NCBI RefSeq assembly: GCF_016509475.1
Contig: NC_057346.1
Span: 90,961,967 to 91,025,966, forward strand
Direction of reading: 5' to 3'
Length of the DNA stretch: 64,000 bases
Source: Prionailurus bengalensis
Lineage: Eukaryota; Chordata; Mammalia; Carnivora; Felidae
Position numbers and translations under genes: made by a program. Below are positions 44,596 to 55,224 of this stretch, piece after piece. The notes under the pieces were generated by a model. The model searched no databases, was not told the origin of the DNA, and was given only the letters and a program-made list of their open reading frames with translations. Position 1 is the first letter of the stretch; each line of letters starts with the position of its first letter.

Positions 44596-44597
44596 AG
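44337..44597 (+). mobile_element. CAN-SINE, 5'-truncated, with AAAT-repeat tail
   Basis: Starts at TGGCTCAGTCGG and so lacks the first dozen bases of the tRNA-like head, including the start of the A box. The CT tract is expanded to (TC)n at 44456-44484. The tail has become an (AAAT)n microsatellite. Confidence 0.93.
44554..44596. repeat. (AAAT)n microsatellite
   Basis: About ten perfect AAAT units grown from the SINE tail. It gives a spurious Leu-Phe-Ile-Tyr repeat in an antisense frame. Confidence 0.97.
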
Positions 44598-44814
44598 CAG
44601 TGCTTCATTAAAAAAAAAACCCCTATATTCACATGAACAACATCATGAGAGCCCATTAATAACTGCAGGTTTTTAACAAACTATTTGTTTGAAATTGGCT
44701 TATATTTAATCTAGTAGAAGAAAAAATCCCTCCAAGCTAGGATCTTCTCTATCTCCAGAGTTGTTATGTTTGTCAGGTTTCCAGGATTGTTGATTTGATA
44801 GGTCAAAATTATTG

Positions 44815-44985
44815 ATTTTTAAAACTTAAAAAAGGTTTTAGATTTAATTCCAGTTACTTAGCATACAGTGTTATGTTAGTTTCAGGTGTATAATATAGTG
44901 ATTGAACAATTCTATATAGTACCCTGTGCTCATCACGACAAGTATACTCCTTAATCCTCATCTGTTGATGTTTTTAAAAGATGAA
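44815..44985 (-). mobile_element. L1 3'-end fragment (carnivore type)
   Basis: Antisense L1 3' UTR: GATTTAATTCCAGTTACTTAGCATACAGTG, GTTTCAGGTGTATAATATAGTGATTG, CCCTGTGCTCATCACGACAAGTATACTCC. Confidence 0.8.
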
Positions 44986-45039
44986 TTTTTTCTACCAAAC
45001 TGCTGAGAGTATTCTCAAGCCTGAGACATACATAGAACC

Positions 45040-45180
45040 TTAAAGTCTTGAATTTGAATGGGATATTTTAAATCAACATAGCCTAACTTTCATATTTTAC
45101 ACATGAAGAAATTGAAATCCTAGGAATGGAAATGGTTTTTCAAAGGGCAAGAACCTACACTTCTTAAGTTCTAGCCAGTG
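45040..45180 (-). repeat. MIR-like fragment
   Basis: CATATTTTACACATGAAGAAATTGAAATCC resembles the antisense MIR core. Weak. Confidence 0.45.
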
Positions 45181-45194
45181 CTCTTTCCCCCTTA

Positions 45195-45838
45195 TAATTC
45201 AGCTTCTTACAAAGCATTTAATAAACGGATTCAACACAATACCTACCAAATCCCAGCTGTCTGTTTTGCAGACACTGCTGTGTTCACTGATCCTAAAATT
45301 CTTACGGAAATGCAAAGGATCCACAATAGCCAAACAGTCTTGAAGAAGAACAAAGAGGACTCACACTTCCCAATCTCAAAACTTACTATAGAGCTACAGT
45401 AATTAACTGACAGTGTTATACTGGCATAAGGATAGACACAAATAGCAATGGAATAGAACTGAGAGTCCAGAAATTAATTCTTATATTTATGCTCAATTGA
45501 TTTTCAAGAGTGTCAACATGGTTCAGTGGGGGAAATAATAGTCCTTCTAACAATTAGTGCTGGGACAACTGCATATCTACATACAAAAGAATCAGTTTGA
45601 ACCTCTACCTCACACGGCATACAAAATTTAGGTCAAAATGGATCATAGACCTAAATGTAAGGGCTAAAACTATGAAGCTCTTTGAAGAAAACATAAGATT
45701 AATGTTACTAACTTTGGGTTAGACCGTGGTTTTTCAAACATGCCACAAACAGAAACAACAAAAAAACCCAGATAAGATGAAGATTATGAAAATGGAAAAC
45801 TTTGTGCTTCAAAGATCACCATCAGAAAAGTGGAAAAA
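45195..45838 (+). mobile_element. Old L1 ORF2 3' part, left of SINE
   Basis: Sense remnants of late ORF2: AATACCTACCAAATCCCAGCTG, AGCTACAGTAATTAACTGACAGTG, GGTCAAAATGGATCATAGACC. Frame destroyed by many changes. Continues at 46063. Confidence 0.88.
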
Positions 45839-46062
45839 GGGGCACCTGGGTGGCTCAGTCGGTTAAGCGTCCGACTTCGGCTCAGGTCATGATCTCACGG
45901 TCTGTGAGTTCGAGCCCCGCATCGGGCTCTGTGCTGACCGCTCAGAGCCTGGAGCCTGTTTCAGATTCTGTGTCTCCCTCTTTCTCTCTACCCTCCCCCG
46001 TTCATGCTCTGTCTCTCTCTGTCTCAAAAATAAATAAACGTTAAAAAAATTAAAAAAAAAAT
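45839..46062 (+). mobile_element. CAN-SINE (felid type) inside old L1
   Basis: A well-preserved sense copy, GGGGCACCTGGGTGGCTCAG to AATAAATAAACGTTAAAAAAATT. Perfect 15-bp duplication AGAAAAGTGGAAAAA at 45824-45838 and 46063-46077. Confidence 0.97.
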
Positions 46063-46870
46063 AGAAAAGTGGAAAAATAATCACACAAAATAGAAGAAAA
46101 TATTTGTAAGCCATATATCTGATGTGGACTTATATCAAGAATAGACAAAAAAAATAATACAACTCAGCAGTTAAAAGACAACACAATTAAAAAATGGGCA
46201 GAGGATTTGAATAAACATTTCTCCGAAGAATTTATCTGAGTGGCTAATAAGCACATGAAAAGATACTCAACATCATTAGTCATCAGGGAAATACAAATAC
46301 AAAACCATATGCCCCAGAAATTCCACTCATAAGTAAATACTCAAAAGTGAAAATCTATGTCTACACAAAAACTTGTACCAAAATGTTCATTGTAGCATTA
46401 TTCAGAGTAGCTAACATGTATAAACGACCCAAATGTTCATCAACGGATAAATGGATGAACAAGATATAATAATCCATACAATGGGATGTTATTTCATAAT
46501 GAAAAGGAATGAAGCATGCTACATGCTACAACCAGATAAACCTTGAGAACACTATGCTAAGTTAAAGAAATCAGTCATAAAAAACTACATCTTGTGTAAT
46601 TCTACTTATACCAAAAGTCCTGAGTAGGAAAATCCATAAAGATAAAAACTAGATTATTAGTTGCCACTGATGCGGGGTGGGAGGCAGAAAGCAAAGTGAC
46701 TGCTGGTGAAAACAAGGTTTATTTTTGGTGTGATATAAATGTCCTAAAATTAGATAGTGGTGATGGTTGCATTATCTGTAAATATGCTAAAAACCAGTGC
46801 ATATTACACTTAAAATGGTAAGTTTTATGCTATGTGAATTATAGCTTAATAAAGCTGTTATAAATGCAAC
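46063..46870 (+). mobile_element. Old L1 ORF2 end and 3' UTR, right of SINE
   Basis: Continuation: AATGGGCAGAGGATTTGAATAAACATTTCTCC, CATCATTAGTCATCAGGGAAATAC, CATTATTCAGAGTAGCTAACATG, CTATGCTAAGTTAAAGAAATCAG, then the 3' UTR ATTACACTTAAAATGGTAAG and TATAGCTTAATAAAGCTG. Confidence 0.88.
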
Positions 46871-46879
46871 TTCTGTGAG

Positions 46880-47020
46880 GCAAGGACTATTAGTAACTCC
46901 ATTTTATAAATTAGAAAGTTGCCTTGGTGAATTTTGGCACTTGCCTAAAAGTTGCATTGAAAATGACTTTAGAGGCTGGGATTTGGGTCCAGGTAATCTG
47001 AATCCAGGTCCTTCTGCTTT
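46880..47020 (-). repeat. MIR
   Basis: Antisense MIR: AACTCCATTTTATAAATTAGAAAGTTG, then GGCTGGGATTTGGGTCCAGG and CAGGTCCTTCTGC. Confidence 0.7.
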
Positions 47021-47024
47021 ATGG

Positions 47025-48300
47025 GCACTCATGGGCTACATTATTGCTATAATGGAATCATGGTTCTTCGTGTTGCTAGGATATGTATAGTGAGTGATGT
47101 AGTATACTCAAGAACTCAGAATCAGCTGATGTATCCTACATGGCGTGAGTGAGTTGATCTCTCATGCATTTGTATAGACAAGTCAGTTTAGCAAGAAACA
47201 CATCTAAGTTCACATGAATAATGCCCATTTAGGTGATTTAATCTTTTTCCCTCAAGCTGGCATTATGTGGATAGACACAGCCTAAAAAGTATTCAGTTAC
47301 ACATTTAAATACATACATGATTAAATATACCAACTTGAGTCCCTAAAGTAGATTTTTTTGTGCTTTATAGCCAAAGAATGGATTTTGCCGATCCATGAAT
47401 GATTTGATATCATTTGCTCATGACCGAATAGAATTGGCCATTTGTCTAAATTTGCACTCCTCATAGATTTGCTAGATTTGCTAGTTGGAGATATTTCTTT
47501 ATATCCCTTCTGTTATGTTTTCTATTTCTTATACTCTTTCCAAAAGAATCACTTCATACATCCTTATTGCCCTCTGGTATTTCAAATACGACCTTGCCCA
47601 TTAGCTGGGTATGTGGTACTCTCAGCTCTCCAGCATACAGACAGAGGCTAGGAAGGAAGCAAAAAAAAAAAAAAAAAAAAAAGTCTTTCAGTGTTTGTGC
47701 ATTGACATCCTTGCAAAAGACTAAAAGCCCTTTCTAGAGTCTTACTCTTGTACAATAACTTTGGTTATCCAGTTTCTCTAGTTCACGTAAAATCAGAACC
47801 AGTGAGCTAGAAATTTTAGGGAGACTGAAAGAGGGACACACCTTGATGCAGAAGGATGGGACAGCTGAGAAAATATAAATTCTGGCAGAGATCCTAAATC
47901 CTGCCTCTGATGCCCTAGTTGCTAAGTGTCTGTATAACCTAAGTCGAATACAAGGCCACCTCGCGGGACTTGCTTGGTGACCATAAAACAAGTTCATTCA
48001 GCAGCAGCAGCAGTGTCCATCTGGAGAGCATATAGGACTGAGGAGCTGTGGTCTTGACAGAGAGGATTCCCTGGGGACGAATATCACTGCCTGTGTGTTT
48101 CCCTACCCAGTGGAGGAGGAAAGGGAGAGGCTTCTCCTTTACCTTTAACTAAATGAGAGAGGCTTCAGAACTTGCTCTTTGTCACTTGAGTAGAGACTTT
48201 AATATCTGTGGTGATGGAGATGTCCCTCTGCCATTACGGTGGTCACTAGCCACATCTGTGTACCAAGGACTTGAAATACAGCTAGTGAAACTTAAGAGAT
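47025..48300. other. Repeat-poor non-coding stretch with poly(A) tract
   Basis: No recognised element apart from an A22 run at 47661-47682 and a short CAG run near 48001. Confidence 0.45.
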
Positions 48301-48345
48301 GTATTTTTAATTCGATTTGATTTCTGTTTATCTATATTTAATTTA

Positions 48346-48568
48346 TTTTTTTTTAATTTTTTTTCAACGTTTATTTATTTTTGGGACAGAGAGAGACAGA
48401 GCATGAACGGGGGAGGGGCAGAGAGAGAGGGAGACACAGAATCGGAAACGGGCTCCAGGCTCTGAGCCATCGGCCCAGAGCCCGACGCGGGGCTCGAACT
48501 CACGGACCGCGAGATCGTGACCTGGCTGAAGTCGGACGCTTAACCGACTGCACCACCCAGGCGCCCCA
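48346..48568 (-). mobile_element. CAN-SINE, young felid subfamily
   Basis: Antisense copy with the GACCTGGCTGAAGTCGG deletion, GAGCCATCGGCCC and GTTTATTTATTTTTGGGACAG. Perfect 17-bp duplication TATCTATATTTAATTTA at 48329-48345 and 48569-48585. CpGs (CGACGCGGGGCTCG, CGGACCGCGAG) are mostly intact, another sign of youth. Confidence 0.97.
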
Positions 48569-48669
48569 TATCTATATTTAATTTAAATAGCCACATATGG
48601 CTATGAGATAGTTTATGGCACAGCACAGTTCTAGTGTATTCCTTATGAATAGAGTAGTTAATGCTTATT

Positions 48670-48865
48670 GGTAATTTGCTGTGTACCAAATACTGCATTG
48701 AGTATTCTAGTACTTTGATCCTGCCACCAGCCACTTGATATATCTTGATTTTATCCATGAGAAAACCAAGGCACGCAGAGGTTAAGTAAGGGACCGATTT
48801 AGGGTAGAACTAGAGGATTTGATTCTAGAACTTTTGCTTTTAACTGCTGCCCTATGTTTTGTAGA
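48670..48865 (-). repeat. MIR
   Basis: Antisense MIR: TTATCCATGAGAAAACCAAGGCACGCAGAGGTTAAGTAAGG, then GAGGATTTGATTCTAGAAC. Confidence 0.75.
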
Positions 48866-48869
48866 CAAG

Positions 48870-49525
48870 CCCCTTTAATCTTTCCTGCACCATGTTCATA
48901 GCTTTTATTAATGAGAAACAGTAGCAGGGATCCTCTCAGGAGACTTCATTTATAGCTTTTGTACTCTATCTTCTTTCAGTTATACAAACTTCTAATCTTT
49001 CTCAACTACTTTTGTATATATACATGTGTATATTTTTATACGGCACCTCTGAGGCAGAATAATTCCATTTGTCTTATTTTGTAATCATCTTCGTTGAATA
49101 GTAAGTGGATTCTTTGAAGATGAAAAGATTTTTATCCTTGAAATATATGTTTGGGAGGTCCCTAAGTGCCCTCGTATGTTTGATATTCAGAAACCTTAGA
49201 ACGTATTATCACCTCTACCTCAGAAAAACCTCATTTGGTCCATAATGAGAGTGAGGCTTGGGGGCTTTTTGACAAGGTTTTCTATGCAGAACGTGCTTTC
49301 CTTTTTGAAACGTGAGCAAGCCATGGAGTTCCATTTGTACTTTAAATTTTCCAAATGGGATAATTATATAAGATGAAAGATTTGTGCCTTAATATTTTTA
49401 TTCCAGGTGCATGGGGAGACTTTATGGATTCTAGCAGAATATCCAGTGACTGCAAAAAGAGGATTCACAGGCAGTCTGGAGCATAATGTTATAGGATGGT
49501 AGCCATTACCTAGCAAAAATGAATT
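48870..49525. other. Non-coding stretch
   Basis: Nothing recognised. Confidence 0.5.
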
Positions 49526-49529
49526 TGCA

Positions 49530-49710
49530 CCATGTGCAAAGCTCTGTATGCATAGTATCTTCTTAATACTCTCTACTTAAATATCATTAATCCATTCACA
49601 GGTGAGGAAACGGAGCTGTAAAAACAATGAAGTCATTTATCTAGGTTCATTTTGTAGGATCGTATATGTAGAATCAATTTCTAAACTTGGGTTAGTTTGA
49701 TTCCAAAGCC
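49530..49710 (-). repeat. MIR
   Basis: Antisense MIR: TAAATATCATTAATCCATTCACAGGTGAGGAAACGGAG, TCATTTATCTAGGTTCA. Confidence 0.65.
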
Positions 49711-49739
49711 GTCTCCAGGAAGAGGAGTATGTTTGAGCA

Positions 49740-49910
49740 GCCAGTTTCAACTATGGCTGCTCATCGGAACTTCTAAAAATCCCAGTGCCCAGGCTGCACA
49801 CCAGACCAGTTAAATCAGAATCTCAGGGGGGTAGGACCCAGACATCCATACTGTAAAGCTCTCCATGTGACGTCAGTGTGCATCGAAGGTGGAGAGCCAC
49901 GCTGAAATAG
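49740..49910 (-). mobile_element. MER5-like hAT (Charlie) MITE
   Basis: Non-autonomous DNA transposon relic: CAGTTTCAACTATGGCTGC at one end, then CAGTGCCCAGGCTGCACACC, TTAAATCAGAATCTCAGGGGG and GACGTCAGTGTGCATCG, ending GGAGAGCCACGCTG. The two ends are imperfect inverted repeats of the CAGTGGTTCTCAA type. No coding capacity is expected in this class. Confidence 0.65.
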
Positions 49911-49919
49911 CCATGCAAC

Positions 49920-50645
49920 TGATTCTGTTATGCTTCCTGTCAGGCAACGTTGCAGTGCCCTCTAAGAGTCAACAGTGGGTGGATAGAAGACCTGCGGCAT
50001 TTTCCTAAGGCGTTTATACATTATTTGGAAGAAATAATTTGAATACTGAGTATCAGTTATTCATACCAGAAAACCAAATTTAATTTTTATTTTGAGCCCC
50101 ACCTCCATTCTCTTTGGGATTAGGAAACAGTTGAGTCACTTGTAGGTAACCAAATCATGTTAGTCAAATCAGGATTTACATTTGGTCAATTTAGGATTTA
50201 AATTATTCATCTATCTCTCTATCTAATCTACCTACCTTCTTTTTCTCCCCCAGAAAGAGACTCTTGAAGCATGGAGACAAAGGAGGCACTATCTGGCCTG
50301 TGGCCATTCTCTGTCCTGCATCAGGGCTGGCTATGGTTTATCTCCCTGGTCTTTGGATGTTAGCCTGTAATCCTGTGTGTGGTTCTCATATTTGGGGTCC
50401 ATGCTATATTTGATGGTGTTTTCTCTCACCATGACTGTAGGATCCCATCAGGTCCGCCAGTCCATCCCACCCCTACTGGACTCTTTGAGACATGGAAAAT
50501 TCAAATGCTCTCACACAGGCGGTACTCTGGAGCCAGTGTGTACCAGCTCACAAGGGCTATCTATGTGAATCTTCCCATCTTGTGTTCAATAACATCACCT
50601 TGGTAGCTTCAAATTAGCCTTGGGGCGTCCTTATGCCATTTTAAA
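49920..50645. other. Non-coding stretch
   Basis: CTAT-type microrepeats near 50208-50235. Two overlapping 60-75 codon frames (50377-50606) have no domain. Confidence 0.45.
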
Positions 50646-50650
50646 ACTCC

Positions 50651-50897
50651 ATGTATTAGTTTTCTATTGATTCTGTAACACATTATTGCAAGCATGGTAG
50701 CTCGAAACAACAGAAATTTATTCTCTGCTTTGATCTCTCTCACTTTCTTTCATCTGGATAATCCAGGATGATCTCAAGGTCCTTGACTTAATCATATCTA
50801 CAAAGTTCCTTTTGCCATCTAAGGTAACATCTTCACAGCTTCTGGGGATTAGGACGTGGACATCTGTGAGGAGTCATTATTCTGCCTGCTCTACTCT
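50651..50897 (-). mobile_element. MaLR (MLT1-type) LTR fragment
   Basis: Antisense LTR: GTATTAGTTTTCTATTGATTCTGTAACACATTATTGCAAGC, GAAACAACAGAAATTTATTCTCTG, GGATAATCCAGGATGATCTCAAGG, ending GGGATTAGGACGTGGACATC. The central part is deleted. Confidence 0.8.
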
Positions 50898-50899
50898 AA

Positions 50900-51770
50900 A
50901 AAAGATATTTTTATTTTCAAGAGAGCTAGTTGTTAAATATTTACCTGCGCACACTCCCCATGACCCTCTAATGCCTCGGTAGACTTGTGGGGAAGACCCT
51001 ACTGCTTCTTATGGCACTCCCGTTTGGATTTCAGTGCTTTCATACCTTCTGCTCTTTAGGGACATCTCTAAGGTTTCTGCCTCTGGAAAGTGAGGCACAG
51101 CTACCATGTATCCCCCAAGCTTACCTGGGTGTCTGTGAAGACCCAGGCTGAGACTGCAGGGCGCAGTAATGCCATCCTGTTGTTTAAACTGTCACTTCTT
51201 TCTAGTTTCTCTCCTCCCTCAGCCATTGCCCGTTACCTTGTTTGGAATGGGAAAACATCCTTTTATGTCATTATACATTCATCCTAAAACTGTGTTTATC
51301 AAATAAACTTTATATATCTCCTGGGTCTTAGTTCTTAATAGCTGAAGGCAAGATTTTAGAATTTAACAAACCGTTTCTCTCTCCAAAAGCTGGTTTCTCA
51401 CAAATCAAAAGCACCTTTCTTTTAAGATTCCATTTATTTCCAAGTTTCAGAATCCTATTTTGAACCTCAAAGCCAATAAGTGCTGTTTTGCTATCCTTCT
51501 AAAGCAATGACAGCCACTGAATAATAAATGGGTAGTAGGTCTCCGGGCAATTAGAATATAATACAGCATTTTAAAAATCTTTTGACTTAGCTAACAATGT
51601 GGTACACCACGTATCAAAATGCCAAGCAGGTGGTACAGATAATACATTACTGTAGAAGTTTAGGGGATGGAAAGGTTGGTGGGAGATGCAGACTTAAGGG
51701 AACTGTCATGGTATCAGAAAAACTAAGCTAGCCAGGGTGGGTGGTTTGAGTTCAAGTTGGAAAAAATAAG
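50900..51770. other. Non-coding stretch
   Basis: No recognised element; one 65-codon frame (51090-51287). Confidence 0.5.
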
Positions 51771-51774
51771 ATGG

Positions 51775-52085
51775 ATGTCATGTCAGGCAGGGGCGGGCGT
51801 GCACGAGGGAGCAAGAGTCCTTTAGTGTGCCTGAAGAGGGCATTGAAGAGGGAAGGTCCCAGGGAGACGGGATAGCTGGAGGCTTTGAATGGCAGGCTGA
51901 AGAGCTGGGACCGCATTTCCAGTCCCTGGGAAATCTAGTCTGCGGACGTGCCACGAGCTGTGAGTCTCCCGAAGGGGAGTGTGTGGCTGCGGCTTCTCCT
52001 GCTGAACCTGAATCTCGTCCGAGCTCCAGAGCAGCAGAAGGGTGCTGTCGTAGAGCTGCCTCGACACGCAACCATGTATCACAGA
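51775..52085. other. Small GC/CpG-enriched block
   Basis: By hand count, 51781-52080 is about 60% G+C with about 15 CpGs, an observed/expected ratio near 0.6, far above the surroundings. Frames of 88-134 codons open on both strands here, which GC richness alone explains. I recognise no repeat family or protein. It could be a weak CpG island, a distal regulatory element or an unrecognised repeat. Confidence 0.45.
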
Positions 52086-52234
52086 CACCTCCGAGCCTTC
52101 CCCTGTGAAGCATGTATGCTGCCACCTTTACCTCGTAGGACAAGAAATGGACCGTCACGCATCTTGAAATTCTTTTATAAGCAGCTTATTCTTGGTGTCT
52201 GTTATTTAGTTCTCAGCTCATCTTGGGGATGCTT

Positions 52235-52575
52235 TGGGGCATGTACGTGTGAGTGTGCACATGTGGTGTGTGTGGGGCATCTGCGTGAGATGTCCTTGTG
52301 CGTGGTGCGGTGTGTTCCCACTGTATGTATGTACGACGTGTGGGGTGTGTGAGGTGCGTGCAACTACGTGCAAAGTGTGTGCACGTGGCAGGTGATGAGT
52401 GTGTGGTGTGTGGGATATGTGTGAGATTTGTGGGCTATGTGCGTATGGTGAGTGGGGTATGTGTGATGGGGGTGTGCGTGTGCATGGAGTGAGATAGGTG
52501 TACGCACTGTGGTCTGTGCCCAGTGTAAGCGTGGATCGTGTGTGGTATATATGTGGGGAGTGCAGTGTGTGGGTG
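52235..52575. repeat. Imperfect GT-rich minisatellite-like tract
   Basis: Irregular units built on GTGTG and GTGGGGTATGTGTG (for example near 52330-52370 and 52390-52470), with scattered CpG. No fixed period is obvious. It is not a clean microsatellite. Confidence 0.8.
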
Positions 52576-52639
52576 TACCCACACCTGTGAACTTGTGCTA
52601 TGGTATTTCAGAGCCCTGGCCATGGAGATGGAACGCCTG

Positions 52640-52715
52640 AATTGATGACTAGATCCCCCCGATGGGCAAAGTTACTACACTTCTTGGCGTCGTAGTTTCC
52701 TTATCTATATAACGA
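52640..52715 (+). repeat. MIR, left of SINE
   Basis: Sense MIR: GGGCAAAGTTACTACACTTC, then GTCGTAGTTTCCTTATCTATA. It continues at 52955. Confidence 0.65.
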
Positions 52716-52727
52716 GAGAGTAATAAG

Positions 52728-52942
52728 GGGCGCATGGGTGGCTCAGTTGGTTAAACGTCTGACTCTTGATTTTGGCTCAGGTCACGATCTCACGGTCCTG
52801 AGATCGAGCCCCTGGGCTGTGAAGCCCGGAGCCTGCTTGGGATTCTCTTTCTCTTTCTCCTTCTCCCTCTGCCCCTTCCCCATTTGCTTGCGTGCATACT
52901 CTCTCTCTCAGAATAAATAAGCATTAAAAAAATAAATAAAAG
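52728..52942 (+). mobile_element. CAN-SINE (older subtype) inside MIR
   Basis: Sense copy with GACTCTTGATTTTGGCTCAGG and GGAGCCTGCTTGGGATTCTC. Flanking GAGAGTAATAAG (52716-52727) and GAGAGTAGTAAG (52943-52954). Confidence 0.95.
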
Positions 52943-52954
52943 GAGAGTAGTAAG

Positions 52955-53048
52955 ATTGCCAACCTCCAAGTGGTATTGTGTGCTACTACCCATAAGACGC
53001 TTGGAGTGATGCCTACCGCATACATGACACTCAGTAAAAATTGCGGCT
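52955..53048 (+). repeat. MIR, right of SINE
   Basis: Resumes with ATTGCCAACCTCCAAGTGG, GTGATGCCTACCGCATACATGACACTCAGTAAA. Confidence 0.65.
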
Positions 53049-53049
53049 G

Positions 53050-53925
53050 TTTGGTCACAGGTTTTCAGGTGCTGGTTAAAGGTCTTTCTGCCCTTTCTGC
53101 TGGCCGATGGGCCCTTTGAAGTAGCAAGCACTGACAGTTGATTATAGAACTGTTAGATCCAGGCTCATAGAGGAGATTTTTGTTCTTAATGTCCTCGCTC
53201 ATCTCCAGCATTGGGACTCATCTTTGCATTCACTGTAGATTCTGACAACACCACAGTTCTGAGCTGCTTGTTTTTTCAGAAACTTGCCTGGGCTGATGAA
53301 GAATACCGGCAGCACTCCAGCATGCTCTGCTCGTAAGCAAAGCAAATATTTGACAAGGACAGTAGGTGGTCGGCTATCAAATATTAACCACACCACCGCC
53401 ACAACTCATTAATAGTAGCATATGTTTGGTGAGATGCAGTATGTTAGCTGCCTGTGTGACCTTTTAGTTTGAACAGAGAAAAATGCCCATGAAAACACCC
53501 TGCGCTTCCATCTCGGAAGAGGGGGGACGCCTCTGGCTGCTGGTTCAAAGACTGACATTCATTGTGAGTAGCAAGGAGCCAGGGGTTGAGGAAAACTCAT
53601 TTTTTTTTTTTTTACCAGAAACCAGAGAGGTTTCTAGGGCATGGGCAATGAGAGCCCACTTGAAGGCATTTTATAAATGTCAGGACCATCCTGTCCAGGT
53701 ATCAGAGAGTAGGAAATTAATGGTAGTTTGATAATAAAAGTAAGACTGTCAAAGTTTTGTACCTGAACAATTGCAAAGCAGTATTATATTTTATACAATT
53801 AAATATATGTGTAAATATATGTGAACTCTGAAATAGTTCAGGCACATGGCAGGTTAGTTGTTCGGTAAATAAGTTAAAAAAAAAGAAAAGAAAAAAGAAA
53901 AACAGAAAGAAAATCATTTACCCAT
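53050..53925. other. Non-coding stretch
   Basis: A short L2/MIR-like 3' phrase lies near 53836-53876 (TTCAGGCACATGGCAGGTTAG). An A-rich (GAAAA)n stretch lies at 53876-53915. T12 at 53601. No gene seen. Confidence 0.45.
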
Positions 53926-53929
53926 CCAG

Positions 53930-54265
53930 GGACAGGGTTTGGTAAAGTACAATACAGCACCTTCATACAGTGGAGAACAGTAGAACCATTAAAAGTGATA
54001 AGGCAAATTTAAATCTTTACTTATTAACATGGAAACAGATACATTATGTATTTGGTGAAAAAATCAGATTGCAAAGCAGTTTATGTGTTTATCTTTTATG
54101 TGTGTGTTTATACTTCTATATATGTATGCATGGTTATACGTATATGTTTGTGTAGAAAAATCTGTAGCACATACATCAGTGATAATCTCTTCGGGGGGGG
54201 GGCAATGGGAGATTTTTATTTCTTACTTTTGCCTTTTTGTATTGTCTAAAAAACTTAAATAGAAG
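53930..54265 (+). repeat. Ancient LINE-like fragment, family uncertain
   Basis: CAGCACCTTCATACAGTGGAG, CAGTAGAACCATTAAAAGTGATAAGG, then CATGGAAACAGATACATTATG, and near the end ATTTTTATTTCTTACTTTTGCC. This follows the order of an old dispersed LINE 3' region. A G9 run (54193) lies inside it. Confidence 0.45.
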
Positions 54266-54269
54266 CACA

Positions 54270-54985
54270 AATTGCTTTAAACATCAGAAAAGTAAAGATA
54301 ATTTTCTTTAAAAATAGATTTTCTTTTTTTTTTCTTTTGTTTTGAGCTTCTAAAACCTTTCTTCAAAGCCTGTGTCCCGGCGCTAATTTGTTCCAGCTGC
54401 CAAGGGCAATGGAAACTGGGCACTCGAGATTTTGAGAAGTATCCAAATAATTTCTTCTGCTTGATCAGTATGGGCTTGAACTTTTTGGAGCTTCAGAAGG
54501 AAAAGAGGAAAAACTCCAGCTATTGGCATCATGTAGGCCCTCAACACATGTTTGTTAAGCGGAGTGAATGCAGTTGTAAACTTACATATGGCTTGCTCTC
54601 TGCCGAGGTAGTCCTTCTTGATTCCAGGTTGATTTCTGGTATTCTGGAGAATCATGACAGTTCCCCCAAGTTCAAGGTCTTTTTACCCCATCAAATGTAT
54701 TTATTCAAAAATCCTACCATTCCAGGTTGGGTTAGAATGAATGAGAGTGACCTGGTGAGCAAAATAGACTCTTTTCAATGTGGGAACCAACTAATGTTAT
54801 AGTTCATGAGAGAATTATACAGACTGAGTTCCAGATGGCACAGCCTTTTAATGTTGAGTTGCTAATAAAACCATTGAGTTGCTACCCACCCTGTCTTCTG
54901 AGTTTTAATAAGGTTTGGGAATTTTAAAATCTAATAAAGGCTACAATTATTTTGGGCCTCAGGACAGTGAGCACATCGCTTAGCA
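54270..54985. other. Non-coding stretch
   Basis: Sense (54461-54802, 113 codons) and antisense (54383-54655) frames overlap and neither shows a domain. Confidence 0.45.
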
Positions 54986-54989
54986 ATAA

Positions 54990-55220
54990 GGTATTAAAAT
55001 AACCACTAACATTACCAGGCACTGGGCTAAATTCCTTACTTGCAGTATCTCATTGAATCCTTTCAGACCATACTCTCTGAAATGGATGTCGTTATTAGCC
55101 CCATTTTAGAGGATGATGCACCTGTGATTTAGGGGAGGTTAGTACCCTGCTTGAAGTCTGGTGTGTGGACATTCAGTGACACACTGGGGCACACAGCCAG
55201 CTCTCTCCTGTTCTAGAAAC
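54990..55220 (-). repeat. MIR
   Basis: Antisense MIR: ACCAGGCACTGGGCTAAATTCC, AGTATCTCATTGAATCC, ATTAGCCCCATTTTAGAGGATGATGC. Confidence 0.75.
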
Positions 55221-55224
55221 TATT

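Noticed and set aside
48381..48581. Protein frame rich in Arg/Gly (ARRGARTHGPRDRD type)
   Set aside because: It is a reading of the antisense SINE and recurs in several SINE copies (for example 19781-20074, 63564-63959).
52298..52623. Cys-Val and His-Thr repeat frames
   Set aside because: Produced by the imperfect GT-rich tract on either strand.
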